This document shows, one piece after another, positions 43,214 through 51,215 of a stretch of DNA of 64,000 nucleotides. The position numbers were made by a program, and so were the translations under genes. The DNA lies in NCBI RefSeq assembly GCF_042665255.1, contig NZ_JBHTCD010000008.1. One strand, written 5' to 3'. The DNA comes from Insolitispirillum peregrinum. Lineage in GTDB: Bacteria; Pseudomonadota; Alphaproteobacteria; Rhodospirillales; Rhodospirillaceae. Each line of letters begins with the position of its first letter. The stretch's first letter is position 1. The notes below the pieces were generated by a model. That model saw nothing but the letters and a program-made list of their open reading frames with translations. It did no database searches and was not told the origin of the DNA.

Positions 43214-45049
43214 ATGGCTGATCAGCAGAATTCCAAGCAAGCGACCCCCAATGCCGACCATCACCCGGACATGAAAATCCCCGATCCGGCCGAAGTCTCC
43301 AAGGCGATGGCCAACATCGCCGAGCGCAGCCAGCGTCTGGTCAGCGATTTTCTGGCCCGTCAGGCCGAACATCCCGAACCGGCCCCGACCGATCTGGACC
43401 CGATGCACGTCGGCAAAGCCTTTATGGAAATGACGGCCCGCCTGATGGCGAACCCCGCCCGTCTGGTCGAGGCGCAGGTGTCGCTGTGGCAGGATTACAT
43501 GAACCTGTGGCAGAACACCGCCCGCCGCATGTTCGGTGAAGAAACCTCGCCGGTGATTGTCCCCGACAAGACCGACCGCCGGTTCAAGGATGACGCCTGG
43601 CATGAAAATGAAGTCTTTGACTTCATCAAGCAGTCCTATCTGCTGACCAGCCGCTGGCTGACCAACGTCGCCAACGACGTCGAAGGTCTCGATACCAAGG
43701 ACGCAAAGAAGGTCGAGTTCTATACCCGCCAGTTCATCGACGCCATGGCACCGTCGAACTTCCTGTTTACCAACCCGGAAGTTCTGCGTGTCACCGTCGA
43801 AAGCGGCGGTGAAAACCTGCTGAAGGGTCTGGAGCACCTGTTGTCCGATCTGGAGCGCGGCCATGGCCGCCTGCGGATTTCGATGACCAACGAAAGCGCG
43901 TTCGAAGTCGGCCGCAACATCGCCTCCACGCCGGGGTCGGTGGTCTACCAGAACGACATGATGCAGTTGATCCAGTACACCCCGACCACCGAAAAGGTGA
44001 AGTCGGTGCCGGTGATGATCGTGCCGCCGTGGATCAACAAGTTCTACATCCTTGACCTGCGGGAAAAGAACTCGCTGATCAAGTGGCTGGTCGATCAGGG
44101 CTATACCACCTTTGTCATCTCGTGGGTCAACCCGGATGAAACCCTGAAAGACAAGTCGTTCGACGACTACATGCTGGAAGGCACTCTGGCTGGCATCAAT
44201 GCCATTCAGGACGCCACCGGTGCCAGCAAGGTCAACGCCATCGGCTATTGTCTGGGCGGCACCTTGCTTGCCTCCACCGCAGCCTACCTCAAGGCGACGG
44301 GTCAGGACCGCCTGAACTCGGCCACCTTCCTCACCACCCTGACCGACTTCAGCGAGCCGGGCGAACTGGGGGTGTTCATCGACGAAGAACAGCTCGATGC
44401 CCTCGACGAGCGGATGCAAAAGGCCGGGTATCTGGATGGCGGCGACATGGCCACCACCTTCAACATGCTGCGCGCCAACGACCTGATCTGGTCGTTCGTC
44501 GTCAACAACTACCTGCTGGGCAAGGAGCCGTTCCCGTTCGATCTGTTGTACTGGAATGGTGACTCGACCCGCATGCCCGCCGCCATGCACAGCTTCTACC
44601 TGCACAAGATGTATCAGGAAAACAAGCTGATCCAACCCGGTGGCGTGGTGTTGCAGGGCGTGCCGCTCGACCTCGGCAAGGTCGATATTCCGGTCTACAT
44701 GCTGTCTTGCCGCGAAGACCATATTGCCCCGTGGACCTCGACCTTTGCCGCCACCAATATCTACAGCGGCAAGGTGAAGTTCGTGCTGTCGGCCTCGGGC
44801 CACATCGCCGGGGTGGTCAATCCGCCGGTCGCCAACAAGTATTGCTACTGGACCAACAACCGCAAGGTCAAATCCCCCGATGCCTGGCTGAAGGGGGCCC
44901 AGCAGCATGAAGGCAGTTGGTGGACCGACTGGAACGAATGGTGCGCCCCGCTGTCCGGCCCGGACGTTCCGGCCCTGCAGCCCGGTTCCGGCAAGCTGCC
45001 GGTTCTGGAGGCAGCCCCCGGTTCCTACGTCAAAATCCGGGCCGTCTGA
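43214..45049 (+). CDS. phaC: Class I poly(3-hydroxyalkanoate) synthase PhaC
   Basis: A 611-residue synthase from the ATG at 43214 (MADQQNSK). The lipase-like box is GYCLGGT with the catalytic Cys; the catalytic Asp is in LSCREDHIAPW and the His in ASGHIAGVVNPP. The N-terminal helical region (MHVGKAFMEMTARLMANPARLVEAQ) is typical of class I. It polymerises 3-hydroxyacyl-CoA into storage granules. An upstream in-frame ATG at 43175 is less likely. No phaA, phaB, phaR or phasin gene is adjacent. A 634-codon antisense frame is a codon-bias shadow. Confidence 0.95.
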   Translation: MADQQNSKQATPNADHHPDMKIPDPAEVSKAMANIAERSQRLVSDFLARQAEHPEPAPTDLDPMHVGKAFMEMTARLMANPARLVEAQVSLWQDYMNLWQNTARRMFGEETSPVIVPDKTDRRFKDDAWHENEVFDFIKQSYLLTSRWLTNVANDVEGLDTKDAKKVEFYTRQFIDAMAPSNFLFTNPEVLRVTVESGGENLLKGLEHLLSDLERGHGRLRISMTNESAFEVGRNIASTPGSVVYQNDMMQLIQYTPTTEKVKSVPVMIVPPWINKFYILDLREKNSLIKWLVDQGYTTFVISWVNPDETLKDKSFDDYMLEGTLAGINAIQDATGASKVNAIGYCLGGTLLASTAAYLKATGQDRLNSATFLTTLTDFSEPGELGVFIDEEQLDALDERMQKAGYLDGGDMATTFNMLRANDLIWSFVVNNYLLGKEPFPFDLLYWNGDSTRMPAAMHSFYLHKMYQENKLIQPGGVVLQGVPLDLGKVDIPVYMLSCREDHIAPWTSTFAATNIYSGKVKFVLSASGHIAGVVNPPVANKYCYWTNNRKVKSPDAWLKGAQQHEGSWWTDWNEWCAPLSGPDVPALQPGSGKLPVLEAAPGSYVKIRAV

Positions 45050-45068
45050 CGCAGTCTGGCATCGCGGT

Positions 45069-45111
45069 AAAAAGAAACACCGGCAGGGCATCCTTGCCGG
45101 TGTTTCTTTTT
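45069..45111 (+). terminator. Terminator after phaC
   Basis: AAAAAGAAACACCGGCA (45069-45085) and TGCCGGTGTTTCTTTTT (45095-45111) form a perfect 17-bp stem with a 9-nt loop. The A/T ends would make it work in both directions. Confidence 0.93.
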
Positions 45112-45318
45112 AGACCCGCGTGCGTTAAATCGGACGCCGTAGTACACGACAGTAGAAAAACAGGACCATGGAGGGCTGCTCCAAACCTCGCTGGGGCCAG
45201 TCGGCCCCTTTGAATTCAAAGAAAAAATGGGGGTTCGGGGGGGCATCGCCTCCGAACGGGTATGGGCGGTAGCCCATTCTCCTGCGCGGACTGTCACGTA
45301 CTGTGGCGTCAGTTTAGG
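45111..45318 (+). repeat. Dispersed element, copy E
   Basis: The left end AGACCCGCGTGCGTTAAATCGG...GTACACGACAGT matches the left terminal repeat of copy B, and the right end ACTGTCACGTACTGTGGCGTCAG is its inverse, lacking the outermost bases. The interior has diverged hairpins (TGGAGGGCTGCTCCA, GGGGCCAGTCGGCCCC, GGGGGGGCATCGCCTCC). It begins at the last base of the phaC terminator stem and ends near the stop of the next minus-strand gene. Confidence 0.8.
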
Positions 45319-45324
45319 CGCAGA

Positions 45325-46737
45325 TCACATTGCGGCAATCAGGTGATCCGGCCCTTCGCGCAGCGCACGGGCAATGATTCGCAGCCCTTCCTCGGTCCGA
45401 CGCAGTGTGGTCATCGCCCCGACACAGACGCGAATGGCCGGGGTCGGTCGCTGCTTGCCGACAGCAAAGGTTTCTGCGGGCATCACGATCACCCCCATCC
45501 GCTGAAGCTGGTCGGCAAAGGCATCCGCCCGCCAGTGTTCCGGCAAGCGGATCCACAGGTGATAACTGGAACGATCATTGTCAGCCACATGATCCCCCAG
45601 ACTCTCCTCCACCATTTTCCAGCGCACCCGCACATCCTGTTGCAGTTTGCCGACAATCTCGTCGGCAAAACCACTGTCGATCCAGCGCCGCGCCACTTCG
45701 CCCATCAATGGCGGAGCCATCCAGCAACTGGCCCGCAGCGCCACCTGAAAGCGGTCAATGATCGCCAGCGGCGCGCAGACCCAGCCCAGCCGCAGCCCCG
45801 GAGCCATGCTCTTTGAAGAGCTGGTCAGGTAAATGCCGTGCCGGGGCAGCCAGCTCACCAGCGGCGGAGGACGATCTTGCGGCATCAGCCCATACACATC
45901 GTCCTCGATGACGAACATCTCGGCGCGTTCCGCAATTGCCGCCAGTGCCCGCCGCCGCCCTTCGGACATGGTGGCGCTGGTGGGGTTTTGCAGCGTTGGC
46001 ATGGTGTACAGGGCGCGGGGCGCATGCTGGCGGATGGCGTCCTCCAGCGCATCGGGCAAAATCCCCTCGCCATCACAGGCTACCGGTGCCAGCTTGATGT
46101 CCCACTGCCCCGCCAGAGCCTTCATGCCGGGGTAGGTCAACGGCTCGGTCAACACCGTATCGCCGGGGCGACACAGCGCACTGATGGATGTCTCCATCGC
46201 GTGCTGCCCGCCACAGGTTACCGCAATCTGCTCAGGCCGAGCCGTCAGGCCCACCCGCTTCAACCAGCGGGCTCCTGCTGCCCGATGTTCGGGAACACCC
46301 AGACTGTGCTGATAGGTCAGCATCTGCCCCAGACCATTCGACCGGCTGATTTCGGCCAGCGTTTCGGCAAAGGCCTGCTCCTGCCCCAGCAATGGCGGAA
46401 AATTGAGGCTGAGGTTGATCGGCCCGCTTTCGGAAAATTCTTCCAGCGGCGGCAAGTGGAACCGGCGAACCGCGCTGGGGTTCTCGTCGGTATCCGGCGG
46501 ACGGACAAACGTCCCGCGACCGACTTCACCGTCGATCAGGTCGCGGCGGCGCGCTTCCTGATAGGCGCGCGTGACGGTGGCCACGGTCACCCCCAGCGCC
46601 CAGGCCAGATCGCGGTGGGTCGGCAGGCGGTCGCCGGGTTTCAGCGAGCCGTCAGCAATGGCATCGGCCACCGCGTCAGCGATGGCTCGATAGGTGGGGC
46701 CTGAGCGGCCTTCGAGGGAGGGGGTCCATATTGTCAT
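45325..46737 (-). CDS. MocR-family regulator (GntR HTH plus aminotransferase domain)
   Basis: A 470-residue protein. The N-terminal GntR winged helix is LKPGDRLPTHRDLAWALGVTVATVTRAYQEA. The aminotransferase-like domain has TCGGQHAMETSI, TLQNPTSATM, EDDVYGLM and the presumed PLP lysine in TSSSKSMAPGLRLGW. It is divergent from the DUF1127-phzF pair, its likely regulatory target. The ATG at 46737 is used. AGGACAAT direct repeats lie in the shared upstream region. Confidence 0.87.
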   Translation of the reverse strand: MTIWTPSLEGRSGPTYRAIADAVADAIADGSLKPGDRLPTHRDLAWALGVTVATVTRAYQEARRRDLIDGEVGRGTFVRPPDTDENPSAVRRFHLPPLEEFSESGPINLSLNFPPLLGQEQAFAETLAEISRSNGLGQMLTYQHSLGVPEHRAAGARWLKRVGLTARPEQIAVTCGGQHAMETSISALCRPGDTVLTEPLTYPGMKALAGQWDIKLAPVACDGEGILPDALEDAIRQHAPRALYTMPTLQNPTSATMSEGRRRALAAIAERAEMFVIEDDVYGLMPQDRPPPLVSWLPRHGIYLTSSSKSMAPGLRLGWVCAPLAIIDRFQVALRASCWMAPPLMGEVARRWIDSGFADEIVGKLQQDVRVRWKMVEESLGDHVADNDRSSYHLWIRLPEHWRADAFADQLQRMGVIVMPAETFAVGKQRPTPAIRVCVGAMTTLRRTEEGLRIIARALREGPDHLIAAM

Positions 46738-46738
46738 G

Positions 46739-46841
46739 GTGACAATGTTACTGTTGACCAGGACAATCGGTCAAGACACTCTGCGATTAGGACAACAATT
46801 TTCCCCGAGGGGGCCATCATGCAGAATTGTACTAGGACAAT
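46739..46841. promoter_or_regulatory. AGGACAAT direct repeats between mocR and DUF1127-phzF
   Basis: AGGACAAT occurs at 46760-46767 and 46834-46841, AGGACAAC at 46789-46796, and a diverged GTGACAAT next to the mocR start (46739-46746). All are in the same orientation. They may be operators for the MocR regulator; the last lies inside the DUF1127 coding region. This is inference from repetition and position. Confidence 0.45.
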
Positions 46842-47100
46842 CCAGTCGTCATCCTTCCTCACACCCAGCGAAATGATCGTCGCCGGCCTGCGGCTGTTGA
46901 TGTCGGGTCTGTCCCTGTGGCTGGTGGCAACCTGCGACCGTCTGCTCGACCGGTTGGACCGCCATCGCCAGATTCGTCAGCTTCACAGTTGGGATGACCG
47001 GATGCTAAGGGATATCGGCATCAGCCGGTGTGATCTTGATCGCCTTTCCGTGATCCCCACATCCCCCTCACAGGAGAACCGCCATGAGCCCCGTTCCTGA
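46819..47100 (+). CDS. DUF1127 (YjiS-like) small protein
   Basis: A 93-residue protein with a hydrophobic-amphipathic N-terminal half and a C-terminal DUF1127 motif (QLHSWDDRMLRDIGISRCDLD). Proteins with this arginine-rich motif have been linked to RNA interaction and phosphate or carbon metabolism in alphaproteobacteria. The ATG at 46819 follows GAGGGGGCCATC. Its last 17 bp overlap phzF, so the two are co-translated. Confidence 0.8.
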   Translation: MQNCTRTIQSSSFLTPSEMIVAGLRLLMSGLSLWLVATCDRLLDRLDRHRQIRQLHSWDDRMLRDIGISRCDLDRLSVIPTSPSQENRHEPRS

Positions 47101-47929
47101 CAGCGCCCAGCCTTTGACTGTCCCCCTCTATCAGGTGGATGCCTTTACCAACGTGGCCCTGAAGGGCAATCAAGCGGCGGTGATGCCCCTGAATGCCTGG
47201 CTGCCTGACGACAAACTGGCCGCCATTGCCGCTGAAAACAATCTGGCTGAAACGGCCTTTCTGGTTGCAGAACCGGCGGGTGGTGAGGCTGATTATGAGA
47301 TCCGCTGGTTCACTCCGTCGTGCGAAGTGCCCCTGTGTGGTCACGCCACACTGGCCAGCGCCCATGTGATCTTTCAGCACCTCAGCCCTCAGCGGGATAC
47401 GGTGGTGTTTCGTACCCGCCAGCGCGGCCTGTTGACTGTCCGGCGAGGGGATGACGGCCTGCTGGTGATGGACTTTCCCACCAGCAAACTGCGCCCGATG
47501 ATCATCCCCGAGGCTCTCGACGCGGTGCTTCGATCGCCGGTGCTGGAGGTCATGCGGTACGACGGTGATGACCTGTTCGTCGTGCTCGACAGTCCGGCCC
47601 GTGTGAAGGCTTTGGCCCCGCAGCTGACCGCCTTTGCCGAGGTGAAGGCGCGTGGGATTATTGTCACCGCCGAAGCCAACCGTGATCAGGATGGTTGTGA
47701 TTTTGTGTGCCGGTATTTTGCCCCGGGCTGGGGAATTGATGAAGACCCGGTGACTGGCTCAATCCACACCGCGCTGGTGCCGTTCTGGGCCAGGCGGTTG
47801 GGGCGTGACAGCCTGATATCCCGTCAGGTCTCGCGCCGGGGCGGCACCCTGTATTGTCGTGCACTGGGGGATCGTACAGAAATCGCCGGTCACAGTGTTC
47901 TGTATCTCAGTGGGCAGGTTTATCTGTAA
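47084..47929 (+). CDS. PhzF-family isomerase/epimerase
   Basis: A 281-residue PhzF-fold protein. The N-terminus has YQVDAFTNVALKGNQAAV, the conserved catalytic Glu in NNLAETAFL, and PSCEVPLCGHATLASAH; the second half has DEDPVTGSIHTALVPFW. Members are isomerases or epimerases of small acids or amino acids. There are no phenazine genes nearby, so phenazine synthesis is not implied. The ATG at 47084 follows CAGGAGAACCGCC. It is expressed with the DUF1127 gene and is likely controlled by the divergent MocR regulator. Confidence 0.88.
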   Translation: MSPVPDSAQPLTVPLYQVDAFTNVALKGNQAAVMPLNAWLPDDKLAAIAAENNLAETAFLVAEPAGGEADYEIRWFTPSCEVPLCGHATLASAHVIFQHLSPQRDTVVFRTRQRGLLTVRRGDDGLLVMDFPTSKLRPMIIPEALDAVLRSPVLEVMRYDGDDLFVVLDSPARVKALAPQLTAFAEVKARGIIVTAEANRDQDGCDFVCRYFAPGWGIDEDPVTGSIHTALVPFWARRLGRDSLISRQVSRRGGTLYCRALGDRTEIAGHSVLYLSGQVYL

Positions 47930-47960
47930 GCCGAATGCCTCACTGGATACGGCAGTTGGA

Positions 47961-48152
47961 GGGGAATGGCGGACTGCCGTCCGCACCTGCCCGGGGGGCA
48001 ATGCCCCCGGACCCCCATTTTTTCTTTCACTATCAAATTAATGGGGTCCGGGGCCTTTAAGGCCCCGGCGAGGTTTGGAGCAGCGCTCCATGATCCTGTT
48101 TTTTGTATTGTTGTTGCGAAAACCGGTTCCCTCTTTCCCCAAAAATGCTTCA
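47961..48152. repeat. Dispersed element copy F and REP-like palindrome
   Basis: 47961-48100 has GGCGGACTGCCGTCCGC, GGGGGGCAATGCCCCC, CGGGGCCTTTAAGGCCCCG and TGGAGC-AGC-GCTCCA hairpins, nearly identical to copy A. 48104-48152 is a diverged REP-like palindrome (GTATTGTTGTTGCGAAAACC...AAAAATGCTTCA). On the minus strand it starts TGAAGCATT, where TGA is the stop codon of the YaiI-like gene. The 220-bp gap contains no gene. Confidence 0.85.
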
Positions 48153-48614
48153 GGACAGGGCTTTGTTCGCCCTCAGGCTGGCCTGAATGAGCCGTTCGAG
48201 GCTATCGAGGAAGCGGACCCGATCCTGACGGTTATAACTGGCTGGTCCGCCGGTGATTTCTCCGGTTTCGCGCAAGTGCGCCATCAGGTCGCGCATTGCC
48301 AGGGCATTGCCGACGGATTGCTGGGTGATCAGGCTGCCGTCGGGGCGGATCACATGGGCCTCACGTTCCAGACAGTGGGCGGCCAGCGGAATGTCGTTGG
48401 TGATGCAGATATCCTCGCGCTGGATGGCTTCGGCGATCCATTTGTCGGCGGCATCCGGTTCGGGCGGCACGACTACGCGGTGGATGAGGGGGTTTTGTTC
48501 ACCCCGTTGCCAGCGGTTGCTGACAATATAGACTGCTATGCGGTGTCGCAGCGCAGCCTTCACCGTTTCCTCTTTGACGGGGCAGGCGTCTGCGTCGATA
48601 TAGATCGTCGTCAT
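48150..48614 (-). CDS. YaiI/YqxD-family protein (UPF0178, DUF188)
   Basis: A 154-residue protein starting MTTIYIDADACPVKEE, the hallmark of this family. It also has VSNRWQR, DAADKWIAEAIQREDICITNDIPLA and the C-terminal RVRFLDSLERLIQ. The fold is PIN/NYN-like and a nuclease role has been suggested, but none is established. It is 25 bp downstream of the cold-shock gene on the same strand. Confidence 0.9.
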   Translation of the reverse strand: MTTIYIDADACPVKEETVKAALRHRIAVYIVSNRWQRGEQNPLIHRVVVPPEPDAADKWIAEAIQREDICITNDIPLAAHCLEREAHVIRPDGSLITQQSVGNALAMRDLMAHLRETGEITGGPASYNRQDRVRFLDSLERLIQASLRANKALS

Positions 48615-48639
48615 TAGTCTGCCCCGTCGCGGAGCTGTA

Positions 48640-48846
48640 TTACAGCGTCTTCAGGTCGCAGGCAGAGGTCTTGCCGTTACGACCGCGTTCCAGGTCGTAG
48701 GACACCTTCTGACCTTCGTTCAGACCGGCCAGACCGGCCTTCTGCACGGCGGTGATGTGCACGAACACGTCGGCCGAGCCGTCATCCGGCTGAATGAAGC
48801 CATAACCCTTGGTGGTGTTGAACCATTTCACGGTGCCAGTGGTCAT
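48640..48846 (-). CDS. Cold-shock domain protein
   Basis: A 68-residue CspA-type protein. RNP1 reads KGYGFIQPD and RNP2 reads VFVHIT; the start is [15 protein letters not shown]. It binds single-stranded RNA or DNA and acts as an RNA chaperone. The ATG at 48846 follows GAGGAGTCCAC. Cold-shock genes usually have a long 5' leader, and the 451-bp gap upstream leaves room for one. Confidence 0.95.
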   Translation of the reverse strand: MTTGTVKWFNTTKGYGFIQPDDGSADVFVHITAVQKAGLAGLNEGQKVSYDLERGRNGKTSACDLKTL

Positions 48847-49297
48847 GTGGACTCCTCATAACTGGCGTTGCCTGTCGTCGGAATGCTCGACAGGCATCGA
48901 AACGAATTGGGGGGAGACCAGTCAATTCCGGCGTCCTGTATGAAACAACAGACATTCCATAAAGGGAAAGGCCACCGTATCGGGACATGGGGGGTGAGCG
49001 TGGACGTACCCAAAGCTTATTCGACGATCCGAAGATGAAGAGGTTTGCGTACAATTGCAAGCCCAAAGCGGCAGGAAAGAAATGATGGAGACGGTTTTTT
49101 GCAGCACTGTGGCGGATGCGAAAAGTCAAAATGCGACGCGCCCGCACCGGGGGCGGCATGGAGTTGAATTATCCTTGTGTACCCTGACTGTCGAGCAATC
49201 AAGGATGGCTGCGGGTGAATGAAAACACGCCATCAGGCCATCAGCTAGACTGTTCCGGGTGCGATGGGCACATGCCCGGGTGTGGTCGAGGCCGGGG
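48847..49297. other. Region upstream of the cold-shock gene (451 bp)
   Basis: Several short frames occur but none has a ribosome site or recognisable product. It likely contains the cold-shock promoter and leader, and the 3' end of the GGDEF gene transcript. I see no clear cold box or terminator. Confidence 0.45.
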
Positions 49298-51019
49298 CTA
49301 ACAGGATGCCGCAGATGCTTTTGCCTGTGGAAGTGCTGCGGCACTGCGGTAACAGCGGCGACCGGCATTCTTGGCGGCGTACATCGCATGGTCGGCTGCC
49401 ATCAACAGGGCTTCGCCGCCGTTGGCATGGACAGGGTAGAGGGCGATGCCGATGCTGGCGCCGACCTGTGCGCTGATGCCGTTCAGGACGAACGGCCGGG
49501 CGAGGGTATCCAGCACTTTTTGCGCGATGATGGCGGCATCCTGCTGTGATGCGGCATTCAGGCTGAGGATGACGAATTCGTCTCCGCCCAGACGGGCGAC
49601 GGTATCGCTTTCGCGCACGCAGTCACGCAGGCGTTCGGCCACGCCTTGCAGCAGCAGGTCACCGATCAGGTGGCCGTGGGTGTCATTGATCGGTTTAAAG
49701 CCGTCGAGGTCGATAAACAGCAGGGCCAGCCCGCTGTCATCACGGCTGGCCTTGGAGATGGCCTGTTCCAGTCGGTCGTGCAGCAAGGCCCGGTTCGGCA
49801 GGCCGGTCAGCGCGTCGTGGCTGGCGGTGTGGCGCAGCTTTTCACTGGCTTCCTTTTCGCGGGTGATGTCGCTGAATACCCCGACGTAATTGGTGATCTG
49901 CCCCTGACGGTTGCGAATGCACGAAATGGTCACGCGCTGTACATAGGCGGCTCCGTCGGCGCGACGGTTCCAGACTTCACCTCGCCAGTGGCCGTTGACC
50001 GCCAGCGTTGACCACATTTCCGTATAAAAGGCCTGATCGTGCCGTCCGGATGACAGGATGTGCGGGTCCTGCCCCATCGCCTGATCGCGGCCATAGCCGG
50101 TGATGTCGGTAAAGGCCGGATTGACGGCAACGATTTTCTTGTTGGCATCGGTGATCATCATTGCTTCGGCGGTGGTCTCGAACACCGTTTGTGCCAGTTG
50201 CAATTCCTGTTCACGCAATTTGCGCAGTGAAATGTCGCGCAGAATGACCTGTGCCCGGCGTTCCCCGCCGACGGTGATCGGGGCGACGCGCATTTCAACC
50301 GACAGGGGACTGCTGCTCTGGCTGAGCAGGGTCAGCTCGATATCCTGATGTGACCGTCCTTCGGACAGGGAACTGATGATGGTGCTGACAGCCTGTTCAC
50401 TGTCGGGGCCAAGGAAAAGCTCGGTGGGGTGCAAGCCTTCCAGATTCTGTCGGCGGGGACTGCCGAACAGGGCCTGTGCTGCCGGATTGACAAAGGTGAT
50501 GCTTTGCCCGGTGGCGATGATGATCGCATCCGGTGACATCTGGACCAGCGTGCGGAACCGTTCTTCGCTTTCCTTGATCTGACGCTCGGTTTCATGGCGC
50601 TGAATGGCATAGCGCAACATGCGAACCAGCAGAAAGGGATCGGTAAAGCCCTTGAGAACAAAATCCTGACAGCCCCGCTGCACGGCGGTGATGCCCATGG
50701 CGGAATCGTTCAGGCCGGTCATGACGACCACCGGACGGTTTGGAAACAGGTCGAGAACGGCGTCGATGGTTTCGAGGCCCTGGGTGTCGGGCAGGCCGAG
50801 ATCGGTGACAATCAGGGAAAAGGGGGTCTGGATGCCATCGCGTTTGCTGCGGGCTTCCTGCATCGATCGCGCCCAGACGATCGTCAGGGTGTCGCCAGCC
50901 TCATGCACCATCTCTTCGAAGATACGGGCGTCGGCACCATTATCTTCGATGAGCAGAACGGAGAGGGGCTCGCCAGCAGAGACCACGGCCAAAATCCTTT
51001 CCTGTGTATTGCCGAGCAT
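49298..51019 (-). CDS. Receiver-PAS-PAS-GGDEF diguanylate cyclase
   Basis: About 573 residues from the ATG at 51019 (MLGNTQERI). Order: a receiver domain (LSVLLIEDNGADARIFEEM, phosphoacceptor in VTDLGLPDTQG, Lys in DFVLKGF); a PAS domain (RFRTLVQMSPDAIIIATG); a second PAS (FETTAEAMMITDANKKIVAVNPAF); and GGDEF with DALTGLPNRALLHDRL, FIDLDGFKPINDTHGH and RLGGDEF, all intact. It should make c-di-GMP under phosphorylation control. The ATG has no ribosome site; AGGAAAGG precedes TTG (50992) and GTG (50986), which are likely alternatives. It is divergent from the MASE1 kinase. Confidence 0.88.
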   Translation of the reverse strand: MLGNTQERILAVVSAGEPLSVLLIEDNGADARIFEEMVHEAGDTLTIVWARSMQEARSKRDGIQTPFSLIVTDLGLPDTQGLETIDAVLDLFPNRPVVVMTGLNDSAMGITAVQRGCQDFVLKGFTDPFLLVRMLRYAIQRHETERQIKESEERFRTLVQMSPDAIIIATGQSITFVNPAAQALFGSPRRQNLEGLHPTELFLGPDSEQAVSTIISSLSEGRSHQDIELTLLSQSSSPLSVEMRVAPITVGGERRAQVILRDISLRKLREQELQLAQTVFETTAEAMMITDANKKIVAVNPAFTDITGYGRDQAMGQDPHILSSGRHDQAFYTEMWSTLAVNGHWRGEVWNRRADGAAYVQRVTISCIRNRQGQITNYVGVFSDITREKEASEKLRHTASHDALTGLPNRALLHDRLEQAISKASRDDSGLALLFIDLDGFKPINDTHGHLIGDLLLQGVAERLRDCVRESDTVARLGGDEFVILSLNAASQQDAAIIAQKVLDTLARPFVLNGISAQVGASIGIALYPVHANGGEALLMAADHAMYAAKNAGRRCYRSAAALPQAKASAASC

Positions 51020-51215
51020 AATGCAGTTTATTTTTGTTCTGGAGTACCATATTTTCTTTCGTATTGGCAATGTCCATGGCGTCGTTTCCCTGAGCAGAAC
51101 GATCAGGCTAAAAGAGTTGTATAGAAAAGAACAGGACGCTCTGTCCTTTTGAATGTGATCTGACAAGACAGAACATGTTTACGCCTGCTGTCTGAAACGA
51201 AGGGGACTCTGCACC

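Noticed and set aside
43187..45091. 634-codon minus-strand frame opposite phaC
   Set aside because: It mirrors the codons of phaC in a GC-rich genome; the translation is Gln/His/Gly/Arg-rich with no domain, while phaC is clear.
46839..47100. DUF1127 frame as part of PhzF (one fused gene)
   Set aside because: The frames differ and phzF has its own AGGAGA site; the genes overlap rather than fuse.
47084..47929. Phenazine biosynthesis locus
   Set aside because: PhzF-fold proteins are widespread isomerases; no other phenazine gene is present.
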